DNA from: Bizionia argentinensis JUB59
GTDB lineage: Bacteria > Bacteroidota > Bacteroidia > Flavobacteriales > Flavobacteriaceae
NCBI RefSeq assembly: GCF_000224335.1
Contig: NZ_AFXZ01000034.1
Coordinates: 62,001 to 126,000 of the forward strand
Reading direction: 5' to 3'
DNA length: 64,000 nt
In this document: piece by piece, positions 53,162 through 61,327 of the stretch
Position numbering within the stretch: position 1 is the stretch's first letter
Layout of the letters: every line of letters starts with the position of its first letter
The notes under the pieces: generated by a model
What the model was told of the DNA's origin: nothing
The model's input: the letters and a program-made list of their open reading frames with translations, nothing else
The model's database searches: none
Program-made: the position numbers and the translations under genes

Positions 53162-53803
53162 ATGAATCAATTGTTTAATGAGATTGCTTTTGTTGAAAAT
53201 CTACAGTATGAACGTATTATTGACGATATTTTAACGAAAAAATACAGTTTGGTTGAAAACTTCTTCACACAAGATGAGGTTTTGGAATTGCGACAGTCGC
53301 TTTTAGACAAGCATGAAGCCAATGCATTTAAAAAAGCAGCCATTGGAAATAGGGTTAATGAGGTTATTGAAAAATCCATTCGCGGTGATGTTATTTTATG
53401 GATTGATGAAAACAGAACTGATCCTTTAGAGGCAACTTTTTTCAAGAAAATTAATAATTTAGTTGAATACTTAAATAAAACCTGTTTTTTAGGAATTCTT
53501 CATAAAGAGTTTCATTATGCATTGTACCCTGAAGGAACATACTATAAGCGCCATTTAGATACATTTCAGAATGATGACAGACGAAAATTGTCCTTTGTAT
53601 GCTATTTAAATGAAGATGGTTGGTTACCTGAAAACGGTGGTGAATTGGTGTTATACTTAGATGAAAATGGTGTAGAAACAGAAAAAGTAATTTACCCGTT
53701 TCCAGGACGTGTGGTTATTTTTGAAAGTCAAATATTAGAACACGAAGTTAAGCCTGTTAATGCAAAGCGATTAAGCATTACTGGATGGCTTAAAACGCGC
53801 TAA
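53162..53803 (+). CDS. 2-oxoglutarate/Fe(II) oxygenase, prolyl-hydroxylase-like
   Basis: A 213-residue cytosolic dioxygenase. The double-stranded beta-helix iron site is visible: His and Asp in YYKRHLDTFQ, and the distal His in LEHEVKPV, followed by the 2-oxoglutarate-binding Arg in AKRLSITGWL. The family resembles bacterial prolyl 4-hydroxylases, including those acting on ribosomal or translation proteins. The substrate cannot be read here. Single gene, divergent from queD. Confidence 0.9.
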   Translation: MNQLFNEIAFVENLQYERIIDDILTKKYSLVENFFTQDEVLELRQSLLDKHEANAFKKAAIGNRVNEVIEKSIRGDVILWIDENRTDPLEATFFKKINNLVEYLNKTCFLGILHKEFHYALYPEGTYYKRHLDTFQNDDRRKLSFVCYLNEDGWLPENGGELVLYLDENGVETEKVIYPFPGRVVIFESQILEHEVKPVNAKRLSITGWLKTR

Positions 53804-53884
53804 TTAGCGACGCTTGTTACGGTTGTAAATATATATGATTATCAACACTACTGCCAAAACTAAAAAAAGCATATTTCCGCCCAT
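53804..53884 (-). CDS. Tiny membrane protein, 26 aa
   Basis: From an ATG at 53884 to the TAA at 53804-53806, encoding 26 residues: MGGN, then a hydrophobic helix (MLFLVLAVVLIIIYIY) and a basic tail NRNKRR. The positive-inside rule places the tail in the cytosol. It starts one base after the stop of the 67-residue membrane protein, so the two are probably translated together. Function unknown. Too short to be certain, but the architecture is clean. Confidence 0.5.
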   Translation of the reverse strand: MGGNMLFLVLAVVLIIIYIYNRNKRR

Positions 53885-53885
53885 A

Positions 53886-54089
53886 CTAATCTTCCTTGTT
53901 TAATTCTTTTAAATTATTTTTTTTATTATATCTATAAAGGGCGTAAGCAATAATTACGAGCACAACTAGAGGAATAAAAGAACCTATAAGAACACCAATT
54001 TCATAATCGCCGTTTGGTGCATTTTTTACTTTCTCTTCAATATCGATTTCTTGCAATAACGAAAAAAGTGCTATCATGTTACGAGTCAT
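53886..54089 (-). CDS. Small membrane protein, 67 aa
   Basis: A 67-residue protein with a short N-terminal hydrophobic stretch, an acidic/polar segment (EKVKNAPNGDYEIG) and a strong membrane helix (VLIGSFIPLVVLVIIAYALY, about 33-52) followed by a basic tail. It follows the MATE gene by 13 bases and precedes the 26-residue protein by one base, so the GNAT-MATE-67aa-26aa run is likely one transcript. Function unknown to me. The Met at residue 5 is an alternative start. Confidence 0.6.
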   Translation of the reverse strand: MTRNMIALFSLLQEIDIEEKVKNAPNGDYEIGVLIGSFIPLVVLVIIAYALYRYNKKNNLKELNKED

Positions 54090-54102
54090 TTAATTGGCAA
54101 AG

Positions 54103-55437
54103 TTACTGTTTTTCTGAAAGCGGTAAAAATTCTTGTCTAAATTTTATTATTAGTGGTAAGCCTCTAGCAATAACCCAAAATGTAAAGGCTATAAAAATTC
54201 CGAAGAGCTTATAATCCAAACTGTCTAATAAAAACAGCACGGGTAAAAACACGAGAAAAGTTGCCATGAGTAATACGTTTCTTAATACTTTCATTTTACC
54301 TAATCCTTTAAACATACCATCAAAAATAAAGGCAATAGCGCATAATGGTTGCATGGCTAAAATGATCCAGAATATATTATAAAACTGAATTAAAACGGCT
54401 TCTTCTTGTGTAAACACATGTCCAATAAAATTGTAAAAAATAGTGCCAGTTGCCGCCAGGATAACTCCTAGTATGACACCATATTTCATGAGTTTATTAC
54501 TTAAAGTAAGCAATTTGCCATATTCTTTACCACCTAATAATTTTCCTGATAAAATATTTCCAGCACTGGCGTAACCATCAATAATAAAAGCGCCTAAAAA
54601 CCATAAATTGATAGCTATAGTGTAAGCTGCAATATATTCTTTACCATAGCTGGTAGAAAAAGAGCTCGCAAAATAAAGGGTGATATTAAGCGCCAATGTT
54701 CTTACAAATAAATTAAGAATCATGATTAAGAATCGATTGATTTCCTTGTTAAAAGGAAAACTAAAACGAAGTGGAATATCGGTTTTTTTCAATAAGTAAT
54801 AAGCTGAAATAATAGCCATAAGCATTTGGGCAATAACGCTTGCATAAGCTGCGCCTTTAATGTTCATAGCGGGAATATAGCCTTCAATACCATAAACTAA
54901 AATAACATCTAAAACAATATTCACACTTGCGCCAACAATAGCGATAATCATTGGGTAAAATGTATTTTGGAGACCTCTAAATGTTCCAAAAATGGCAAAA
55001 GTAAATAATGTAAATGGAAAGCCGAATACGCGAATTTGGTAATATTCAACGCTGTAATTTAAAATTAAATCCGATGCATTATAAAGTCTAAAAATGGAAT
55101 CTGCAAACGGATATGTTCCTAAAATAATAAAAATACTAATGCCTGTAGTAATAAAAATAGCTTGTGCAGGCAGGTTTTTAACTTTCTGTAAATTATCAGA
55201 TCCAACATATTGAGAAACTATAGATGAGATAGCACTCCGTGTTTGACCTAAAACCCAAATAAGCATGGAAATAAAGGTGCCCACAATGCCAACAGCGGCT
55301 AAAGATTCCGTTGCATTTTCTGTAAGATTGCCTACAATTGCCGTATCAGTAATGGACAAAATGGGTTCTGCTACACCAGCTATTAATGCAGGTATGGCTA
55401 ATTTATTTATATGCTTTAAACTAATGTTGGTGCTCAC
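54103..55437 (-). CDS. MATE-family efflux transporter
   Basis: A 444-residue inner-membrane protein with about 12 helices and the MATE signature early on: PALIAGVAEPILSITDTAIVG (about 16-36), which carries the conserved Pro and Asp/Thr in helix 1. It resembles DinF/NorM-type Na+- or H+-driven drug exporters. Its start overlaps the GNAT stop by 4 bases, so it is co-translated with that gene. Substrate unknown. Confidence 0.9.
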   Translation of the reverse strand: MSTNISLKHINKLAIPALIAGVAEPILSITDTAIVGNLTENATESLAAVGIVGTFISMLIWVLGQTRSAISSIVSQYVGSDNLQKVKNLPAQAIFITTGISIFIILGTYPFADSIFRLYNASDLILNYSVEYYQIRVFGFPFTLFTFAIFGTFRGLQNTFYPMIIAIVGASVNIVLDVILVYGIEGYIPAMNIKGAAYASVIAQMLMAIISAYYLLKKTDIPLRFSFPFNKEINRFLIMILNLFVRTLALNITLYFASSFSTSYGKEYIAAYTIAINLWFLGAFIIDGYASAGNILSGKLLGGKEYGKLLTLSNKLMKYGVILGVILAATGTIFYNFIGHVFTQEEAVLIQFYNIFWIILAMQPLCAIAFIFDGMFKGLGKMKVLRNVLLMATFLVFLPVLFLLDSLDYKLFGIFIAFTFWVIARGLPLIIKFRQEFLPLSEKQ

Positions 55438-55934
55438 AATACGTATTCATAACAGTTAAAAGGAAATTCACTTTGATTAGGGAAATAAATAGTGCCTAAT
55501 TTTTTATAACCGCGAAGTTCGTAAAACTTTTTATTTCTATCGTTTTTTGAGAAAGTATCTAAACGAATAGAAGTGCAATTATTTTGTTTGGCATATTTTT
55601 CAGCAAATTCCATGAGCTTTTGTGCTAATCCTTGGCCTTGATAATCCGGATGTATGGCCAGTCGATGAATATACAGATTTTGATTATTGGGCGTTAACCA
55701 AGATATAGCGGAATATTCGTCATCCATATATGTGGATATAACGACGCAGCCAATAATTATTTTCTCATCTTCTAAAACATATAATTCGTCTCTGGCCACA
55801 TCATTTTGAAAAGCCGAACGATTTGGATAATGCGCATTCCACTGTTCTATGTTTTTAGAAACCATATAAATAGCACAGGCTTTAGTTATTTCTAAAATCC
55901 TATCAATATCTTTAATCGTTCCTTTCCGAATCAT
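55434..55934 (-). CDS. GNAT N-acetyltransferase
   Basis: About 166 residues from the Met at 55934 (MIRKGTIKDIDRILEITK); a Met ten codons upstream is less likely. The GNAT fold is clear: acetyl-CoA loop LAIHPDYQGQGLAQKLM (R/Q-x-x-G-x-G/A form), the strand pair before it, and the C-terminal FYELRGYKKLG motif. The acceptor substrate is unknown. It overlaps the MATE gene by 4 bases. Confidence 0.87.
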   Translation of the reverse strand: MIRKGTIKDIDRILEITKACAIYMVSKNIEQWNAHYPNRSAFQNDVARDELYVLEDEKIIIGCVVISTYMDDEYSAISWLTPNNQNLYIHRLAIHPDYQGQGLAQKLMEFAEKYAKQNNCTSIRLDTFSKNDRNKKFYELRGYKKLGTIYFPNQSEFPFNCYEYVL

Positions 55935-55944
55935 ATTAAATGTG

Positions 55945-55952
55945 TATTTTTG
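55945..55952 (+). promoter_or_regulatory. -7 element for the Usp gene
   Basis: TATTTTTG matches TAnnTTTG. It lies just upstream of the preferred GNAT start, supporting that start and divergent promoters here. Confidence 0.45.
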
Positions 55953-55990
55953 CGTGAAATTCACCTAAATTAGTTATTAATTTTTTCAAT

Positions 55991-56788
55991 ATGAAGAATA
56001 TTTTAGTACCAGTAGGATCATCCCAAAATGCGGTTAGTCATTTGCAGTATGCAGTAGATTTTGCCAAAGCATTTGGTGCCAAAATTTATGTGGTTCAGGT
56101 TTATGATGTGTATTCTAAAGCGGGAACCGTAATAAAAATAGATCATATTCTAGAGCGCGAAAGTAATGAATTTTTAAAGGCTCACGTAGCTCAAGTAGAT
56201 ACAAAAGATGTGGAGATTGTTTTAAAATCATTTAAAGGAAAATTAGTGGATACCTTGGAACTCGTTTGTCATTCTTTAGATATTGACTTAATTGTGCTTG
56301 AACCACGAACCAATTCTACTAAAGATTCAGTGTTTTTGGGGAAAACTTCAGGGAAAATCATTAAACAAACTAATATACCAGCTTTAATTGTTCCGGAAGG
56401 ATTGAGCTTCAGGCCAATTGTTTATATTTTAGTAGCATTGAAGTCTGCTATTATTAAAAAAGAGGAATCTCTTGCTCCATTAATTTGTATTATGGATCAG
56501 TTTAGGTCTATTGTAAATTTACTTTTAGTAAAGACACCATTTTACAACGAAGGCGATTTCGATGTGAATCCAGGATTAGCCAAATTGATAACAAACACTA
56601 CTAAAACTAAAAATAGTACAACCTTTCAAGGGGTGTTAGAACATTATAAAGATAACAATCCAGATATGCTTTGTGTGGTACGCCGTAAACGCGGGTTTTT
56701 CTCAAAATTATGGGAGAAAAATACCATTTTGAAAAAGGATTTTGAAAGTAGCACGCTACCTGTTTTAGTATTAAGTGGGTTGAAATAA
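55991..56788 (+). CDS. Universal stress protein, tandem Usp domains
   Basis: A 265-residue cytosolic protein made of two Usp-like halves. The first (1-140) is the better one: MKNILVPVGSSQNAVSHLQYA, and the ATP-binding-like pattern DLIVLEPRTNSTKDSVFLGKTSGKII in which the G-x-x-G part is GKTSGK; it ends ALIVPEG. The second half (about 145-265) is degenerate and probably structural, ending STLPVLVLSGLK. Tandem Usp proteins are common in Bacteroidota and are induced by stress. Single gene before the tRNA gene. Confidence 0.88.
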   Translation: MKNILVPVGSSQNAVSHLQYAVDFAKAFGAKIYVVQVYDVYSKAGTVIKIDHILERESNEFLKAHVAQVDTKDVEIVLKSFKGKLVDTLELVCHSLDIDLIVLEPRTNSTKDSVFLGKTSGKIIKQTNIPALIVPEGLSFRPIVYILVALKSAIIKKEESLAPLICIMDQFRSIVNLLLVKTPFYNEGDFDVNPGLAKLITNTTKTKNSTTFQGVLEHYKDNNPDMLCVVRRKRGFFSKLWEKNTILKKDFESSTLPVLVLSGLK

Positions 56789-56828
56789 TTTTTATCTAAA
56801 GAAAGTTTAAACCTAAACAAAAATAGTT

Positions 56829-56836
56829 TAATTTTG
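56829..56836 (+). promoter_or_regulatory. -7 element for the tRNA-Ala gene
   Basis: TAATTTTG matches TAnnTTTG and ends about 39 bases before the mature tRNA 5' end. Confidence 0.45.
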
Positions 56837-56875
56837 CGCCACAATAAACGGTAATATTAGTCAAACGTTTATTCT

Positions 56876-56949
56876 GGGGGATTAGCTCAGTTGGCTAGAG
56901 CGCTACGCTGGCAGCGTAGAGGTCATCGGTTCGAATCCGATATTCTCCA
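56876..56949 (+). tRNA. tRNA-Ala (anticodon GGC)
   Basis: A full cloverleaf: acceptor GGGGGAT/ATTCTCC with two G-T pairs, D arm GCTC/GAGC, anticodon arm CTACG-CTGGCAG-CGTAG with anticodon GGC (reads GCC/GCU codons for alanine), and T arm ATCGG-TTCGAAT-CCGAT. Discriminator base A; CCA is not encoded. A terminator follows. Confidence 0.95.
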
Positions 56950-56957
56950 CTTTAAAG

Positions 56958-56983
56958 AGCAATGTGAAAGCATTGCTTTTTTT
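56958..56983 (+). terminator. Terminator of the tRNA-Ala gene
   Basis: AGCAATG (56958-56964), 6-base loop, CATTGCT (56971-56977) and a T tract. It also lies at the end of the convergent minus-strand gene. Confidence 0.85.
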
Positions 56984-57539
56984 ATGACTTATTAAAATTT
57001 AAAGGGTGGTTTAATTTCTTTTTTAAATCCAGTACATTAGAAACGGTGTTTAAATGACAATTATCTATTTCAAATAAATCAGTAAAGGTGGTAAACGTAG
57101 TTTGGTTCGTTCGAGTGCGAATCGTCCCTTTTGGAAAGTAACGGCGTTTGGTAATAAAAGTATCTTTGTCTATCCAACCGCAAACAGTGAGTTCTTCTTT
57201 GTTTTTGTGGTAGCTACAAAATATATAGATATCGGTTTTGAAGTAATCCTGTAATTTTATAAAATTATTGGTATAGCTTTTTTTTACATCTGTGGTGCGG
57301 CCCATAGTTTTAACGTCAATAGTTTTATTGTTTACTATCAAATCTACCCCTAGATCACAGCCACCTAAGCCATCCATCAAGCCTAAATCAAAAAAGGACA
57401 TAACAACAGATTGTCCAATAATGCCTGTAAGTTGCTGGTCTTTAGTGCCGTTTGCGGTAAAGCGATTACCAAAATTATGTGTTTCTAGAACCGTTTTGCA
57501 ATGTCTAATTATTCTTTTTTCAACTTTTACAGTAAACAT
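56982..57539 (-). CDS. PD-(D/E)XK nuclease-fold protein, 185 aa
   Basis: About 185 residues from the Met at 57539 (MFTVKVEKRIIRHC); an ATG nine codons upstream exists. It has the restriction-endonuclease-like active-site pattern: GGCDLGVDLIVNN then IDVKTMGR, giving D-x(n)-D-x-K with the DVKT catalytic half-motif. The middle and C-terminus are mixed alpha/beta. Such proteins include Holliday junction resolvases, type II-like restriction enzymes and phage- or element-linked nucleases. It lies directly downstream of a tRNA gene, a usual site for element integration, but no integrase or attachment repeat is seen. Confidence 0.75.
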   Translation of the reverse strand: MFTVKVEKRIIRHCKTVLETHNFGNRFTANGTKDQQLTGIIGQSVVMSFFDLGLMDGLGGCDLGVDLIVNNKTIDVKTMGRTTDVKKSYTNNFIKLQDYFKTDIYIFCSYHKNKEELTVCGWIDKDTFITKRRYFPKGTIRTRTNQTTFTTFTDLFEIDNCHLNTVSNVLDLKKKLNHPLNFNKS

Positions 57540-57643
57540 ACAGTTTGTATCAAAAAATAAAATCACTGTAAGATACTAAAAATGTGTTAAGTAGCCTTTT
57601 GTGTGAACGGAATTTATATGTAATAGATTTCTAAAATATTTAT

Positions 57644-58507
57644 TTAGAGTTCCTTCTCGGTTGAGGTTGACTGTATAAATGAGATACTTTCCAAAACGAC
57701 CGTTTCAAGAGCTTTGGGTAATTTGTTGTCATTCCAAGGATGCTGTCCATCAAAAACGTGATTGGAATCTTTTATTTCAACTAACTTACTTTTATTATTC
57801 CATTTATGTAAAGCTTCTGCCTCATTAAATGCTACAGATGGATCATTAATGGCGTGAATTATTAACTGCGGAACCATTATGCTTTCAGAAGCTAACTTAA
57901 TACTAAGCAGGTTTTCATGCGCTTTAAAATCTTCATAAAATTGATAATTATGAGGCATTTGTTGTTTGGTTCTTCCGTTTAAAACGTATTTAACACCCTC
58001 TTTTTTCCATGCTTCTAAATTACCTATTGTTGCAGTTCGTTTTGAAAAATCGCAAACACTAGCCCACGTTATAATTTTTTTTATTCTTGTTTCTGTAGAG
58101 GCTTTAATTATTGATATTCCGCCACCACGAGAATGTCCAATAAGCGTAATATTATTCGTGTTGATTTCTTTTAGGAATTCATTATCTTGAGACAGTAAAT
58201 AATTTAGAATTTCGTCTAAATCGTTAAGTTCTTTACTATAGTTGTTTTCAGCAAAGGCCTCTAAATCTGGAAAATCGATGGGGTTTTCAGCGGTACCACC
58301 ATTATGGGAAAAGTTGAATTTAACAAAAAACAAATTGGCTTTTTTGAATTGTTCTGCCACTAAATTCCAAGGACCCCAATCTTTAAAACCTTTATAACCA
58401 TGAGAAAATATTACTAGTGGTTTTTGCTCGCTATTTTTATTAAAAAAGGCATCCCAAACAATGGGTTTATTATCTGTTCTATCTAAAACTAGATTTTTAA
58501 TTCTCAT
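57644..58507 (-). CDS. Alpha/beta hydrolase, dienelactone-hydrolase-like
   Basis: A 287-residue cytosolic hydrolase. The oxyanion-hole motif FSHGYKGFKDW, the nucleophile elbow GHSRGGG with Ser, the late acidic residue region HAINDPSV, and the final His in DSNHVFDGQH make a complete Ser-Asp-His set. Substrate unknown; esters are the family default. Its start overlaps the AddB-like stop by 4 bases, so it is co-translated downstream of that gene. Confidence 0.87.
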   Translation of the reverse strand: MRIKNLVLDRTDNKPIVWDAFFNKNSEQKPLVIFSHGYKGFKDWGPWNLVAEQFKKANLFFVKFNFSHNGGTAENPIDFPDLEAFAENNYSKELNDLDEILNYLLSQDNEFLKEINTNNITLIGHSRGGGISIIKASTETRIKKIITWASVCDFSKRTATIGNLEAWKKEGVKYVLNGRTKQQMPHNYQFYEDFKAHENLLSIKLASESIMVPQLIIHAINDPSVAFNEAEALHKWNNKSKLVEIKDSNHVFDGQHPWNDNKLPKALETVVLESISFIQSTSTEKEL

Positions 58508-61263
58508 ATAATCTTTTTTTCTAGAAAATCAATTTTTTGGTCACAGATTTCTAAAATCAGCTTCTTTAATTCAGTTTCGTAATCTGTTAATATCTCCTGC
58601 GTTATCTCTGCAGATTTGTTTCTACTGCCTACTTCCTTTTTATGAAATTTTATAAAACCAGCATTTAAGTTTTTAAATGAAATTATTCCAGCCTCAACAG
58701 ATTCGTTAAAAGGCGTTTCCGCGTTCATTAAGAAGGCGTAAGTTAGCACTTGGAATGATTTACTATACTTATCGTAATCGGTTGTTAAATCGTCCCAATT
58801 GGTTATTTGTACTTTACTATCGTCTACTCTTCCCGATTTATAATCTATAATTCTGGTGATACCATTTCGTTTATCTACACGATCCACTTTTCCGGTAATT
58901 CTAACTGGGAAATCTAATTCAGGAATATGTATTTCAGCTGTATTATCCAATTCTATAGCTATAATTTCGAGGGTGTTGCCATCCTTTAAATCTGCTATTT
59001 CTAGATTTAAGAAATTAGAAATGTAGCGTTTGGCAATTTCAAATACAATTAAGTTCTTTCCTTTGCTAATATCACCTTCTTTATAGAGATCTTTAAAATG
59101 CTTGGTTACGGTAGCATCAATTTTAGATTTCATTTCTGTAACCTGTTCCCAAATTATAACCTTGCCTTCAAAAGGTTTATAAAAATCTTCTAATGTATTA
59201 TGGATAACAGTTCCTAAGGTGTTAGCGGCAACAGTCTCTTCTACATCGTCGTGCTCTTTTATTTTAAGGACTTTCTGAAAATAGAAATCGATTGGATTCC
59301 GAATATAGCTGGTTAATGCGGATGGAGAAAAACCTTTTGAAGCGTATTTTTTTATTTGATTAATGACATCATCATTTTTATTAATAACCGTTTCTTTTAA
59401 ATGAGTTTCCGAAGGAATATCTGGAACGGCAATAGTCTGTTTTATTTTGTGAATCCCTTCTAATTCGAGTTGGGTTATAAATCGACTTTTCTCTCCACCT
59501 TTTAGAGCATCGATTTCGGTGTTGTAAATGATAAACACCCGTTTGGCGCGTTGTAATAAACGATAAAAGTGATAGGTATAAACGGCATCTTTTTCTTTAT
59601 AGGTGGGCAGTTTATTTTCCAACTTCACATCATAGGGAATAAACGAATTATTCGTTTTTCCAGATGGTAAAATTCCTTCGTTAACGGAGGATATTATAAC
59701 GGTCTCAAAGTCTAAAACTCGCGACTCTAACATTCCCATTATTTGTAAACCTTCTAATGGTTCTCCTTTGAAATCTAAAGTTTCAGAACTCAATAATTCT
59801 TTATAAACTGTAAACAAACTATGTATATCTTTTAGATGCTTAAAATTACTATCTAATAAGGTTAGCTCATTAAACAGGCTATTAAACTTGAATAAATGCT
59901 CTAAAGCTAAAAGGTTTTGGTTCTTATTTTGCTCTAAATGCGCCTTTATCTTCATGATTAGTGATTGGCAATGCACCAATGCCGTTGTAGCATGATTATT
60001 CCAGTTGCCAAAAAGTAATTGAAAAAGTTCGGCATGTTTAGGAGCAAGTTCTATTAGTCGCGCTAAAGAAATATAAATTAAATTATTACTTTCTATAATG
60101 TTTACTACTTTCTGCATATCGTTATTAGTTCCAGATTGAAGTAGTGGACTAATAAATTGATGGGACAATAATTTAATCACATCTTTAAAGTAGTAAGCTG
60201 AAGTTTCTTTTTTATGAATAAAGAATAACTGTTCAAATAAGGCGGCTAAAGGAATAGACTTTAGAGGTAATCCCATGGTGATATTCAGTGCTTTAATGGA
60301 ATCAGGAATGGAATTCAATACTGGAAGTAGTAAAGATTCTTCGCCAAGCACAACCGCTGTATTATTAAGGGAGTTATTTTCTTTTTGCAATTTATTTAAT
60401 ATGTTGCCAATGCATTTTGCCTGACCTACATTTTTTGGCACACCAATGACGGAGATATCTTTAGTCGACTTATAGTTATTGGCAATCCAATTTAAAGGAT
60501 TGTTTTTAAAATAAGGCCATTGCTTATTATGTTGCCTTATAAATAAGCCTGCGTCGTGATTCTTATTTTCAAAAAATGACGCATCGATATCCCAATAAAT
60601 ATCGGCATGACTATTTTCTAGGAGTTCTTGAATAATGGTTTCCTCGGCTTTATTAAGCGCATTAAATCCTAAAAACACATGATGCTTGTCTGGATTTGAG
60701 CTTATATAGTTTTGAATACCTTCTACAGCTTCTCTATATATTAGTCCCTGATATCCTTTCTTTTTATGGATTAGATTTTTAGAAAATTGATTATAATAAA
60801 GCTTAAGCTTTTTCCAGAAAACGAGATAGTTTTTTACAAAATCGGTCTGATTGGTGTCAACAGACCAATGATCCAATTCTTTAATATCACTTAAATAATC
60901 GAAGATTTGTTCCTGTGGAATAAGGTATCTATCAATTTCGTTGAAATCCTGAAGTAGTATTTGTGCCCATTTAGAAAAGGCATCAAAACTATCTGGTTTT
61001 TCATTTTTTTGAATATCAAGATATGTGTCGTAAAACTCGAAAAGTAGTTCCGTATTGGAAATTGCTTTAAGTTGTGAGAGCTCTTCTACAAATTCTTCAA
61101 TACTTATAATAGTAGGTGAGAAAATGGGTTGTTGTAAGGTTGCTGCTAACTGATGTTTTAAAAATACGCCAGCTCGTTTGCTGGGTAAAATAAGTGTACT
61201 GTTAGCAATATCTACCTGTTTCTTTTGTAAATCTTGGAGAACGTCCTGTATAAAAGTTGTCAT
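58504..61263 (-). CDS. AddB-like PD-(D/E)XK nuclease/helicase-fold protein
   Basis: A 919-residue protein of the AddB/RecB-nuclease group. The N-terminal helicase-like part begins IANSTLILPSKRAGVFLKHQL, where the usual Walker A GxxGxGK(T/S) is replaced, so ATPase activity is not expected. The C-terminal nuclease domain (about 640-919) starts FSPSALTSYIRNPIDFYFQKVL and carries RIIDYKSGRVD, the PD-(D/E)XK active-site half-motif. AddAB-type complexes resect double-strand breaks for recombination. No addA-like gene is beside it. The alpha/beta hydrolase gene follows with a 4-base overlap. Confidence 0.85.
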   Translation of the reverse strand: MTTFIQDVLQDLQKKQVDIANSTLILPSKRAGVFLKHQLAATLQQPIFSPTIISIEEFVEELSQLKAISNTELLFEFYDTYLDIQKNEKPDSFDAFSKWAQILLQDFNEIDRYLIPQEQIFDYLSDIKELDHWSVDTNQTDFVKNYLVFWKKLKLYYNQFSKNLIHKKKGYQGLIYREAVEGIQNYISSNPDKHHVFLGFNALNKAEETIIQELLENSHADIYWDIDASFFENKNHDAGLFIRQHNKQWPYFKNNPLNWIANNYKSTKDISVIGVPKNVGQAKCIGNILNKLQKENNSLNNTAVVLGEESLLLPVLNSIPDSIKALNITMGLPLKSIPLAALFEQLFFIHKKETSAYYFKDVIKLLSHQFISPLLQSGTNNDMQKVVNIIESNNLIYISLARLIELAPKHAELFQLLFGNWNNHATTALVHCQSLIMKIKAHLEQNKNQNLLALEHLFKFNSLFNELTLLDSNFKHLKDIHSLFTVYKELLSSETLDFKGEPLEGLQIMGMLESRVLDFETVIISSVNEGILPSGKTNNSFIPYDVKLENKLPTYKEKDAVYTYHFYRLLQRAKRVFIIYNTEIDALKGGEKSRFITQLELEGIHKIKQTIAVPDIPSETHLKETVINKNDDVINQIKKYASKGFSPSALTSYIRNPIDFYFQKVLKIKEHDDVEETVAANTLGTVIHNTLEDFYKPFEGKVIIWEQVTEMKSKIDATVTKHFKDLYKEGDISKGKNLIVFEIAKRYISNFLNLEIADLKDGNTLEIIAIELDNTAEIHIPELDFPVRITGKVDRVDKRNGITRIIDYKSGRVDDSKVQITNWDDLTTDYDKYSKSFQVLTYAFLMNAETPFNESVEAGIISFKNLNAGFIKFHKKEVGSRNKSAEITQEILTDYETELKKLILEICDQKIDFLEKKII

Positions 61264-61276
61264 ATTATAAAAATAA

Positions 61277-61306
61277 AAAACGCTCCGAATATTCGGAGCG
61301 TTTTTC
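61277..61306. terminator. Terminator between ompA-like and AddB-like genes
   Basis: A perfect 14-bp inverted repeat AAAACGCTCCGAAT (61277-61290) with its complement (61291-61304), T tracts on both strands. It ends the OmpA transcript on the minus strand before the AddB-like start at 61263. Confidence 0.85.
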
Positions 61307-61327
61307 TATAAATTTATGTGAAATAAC

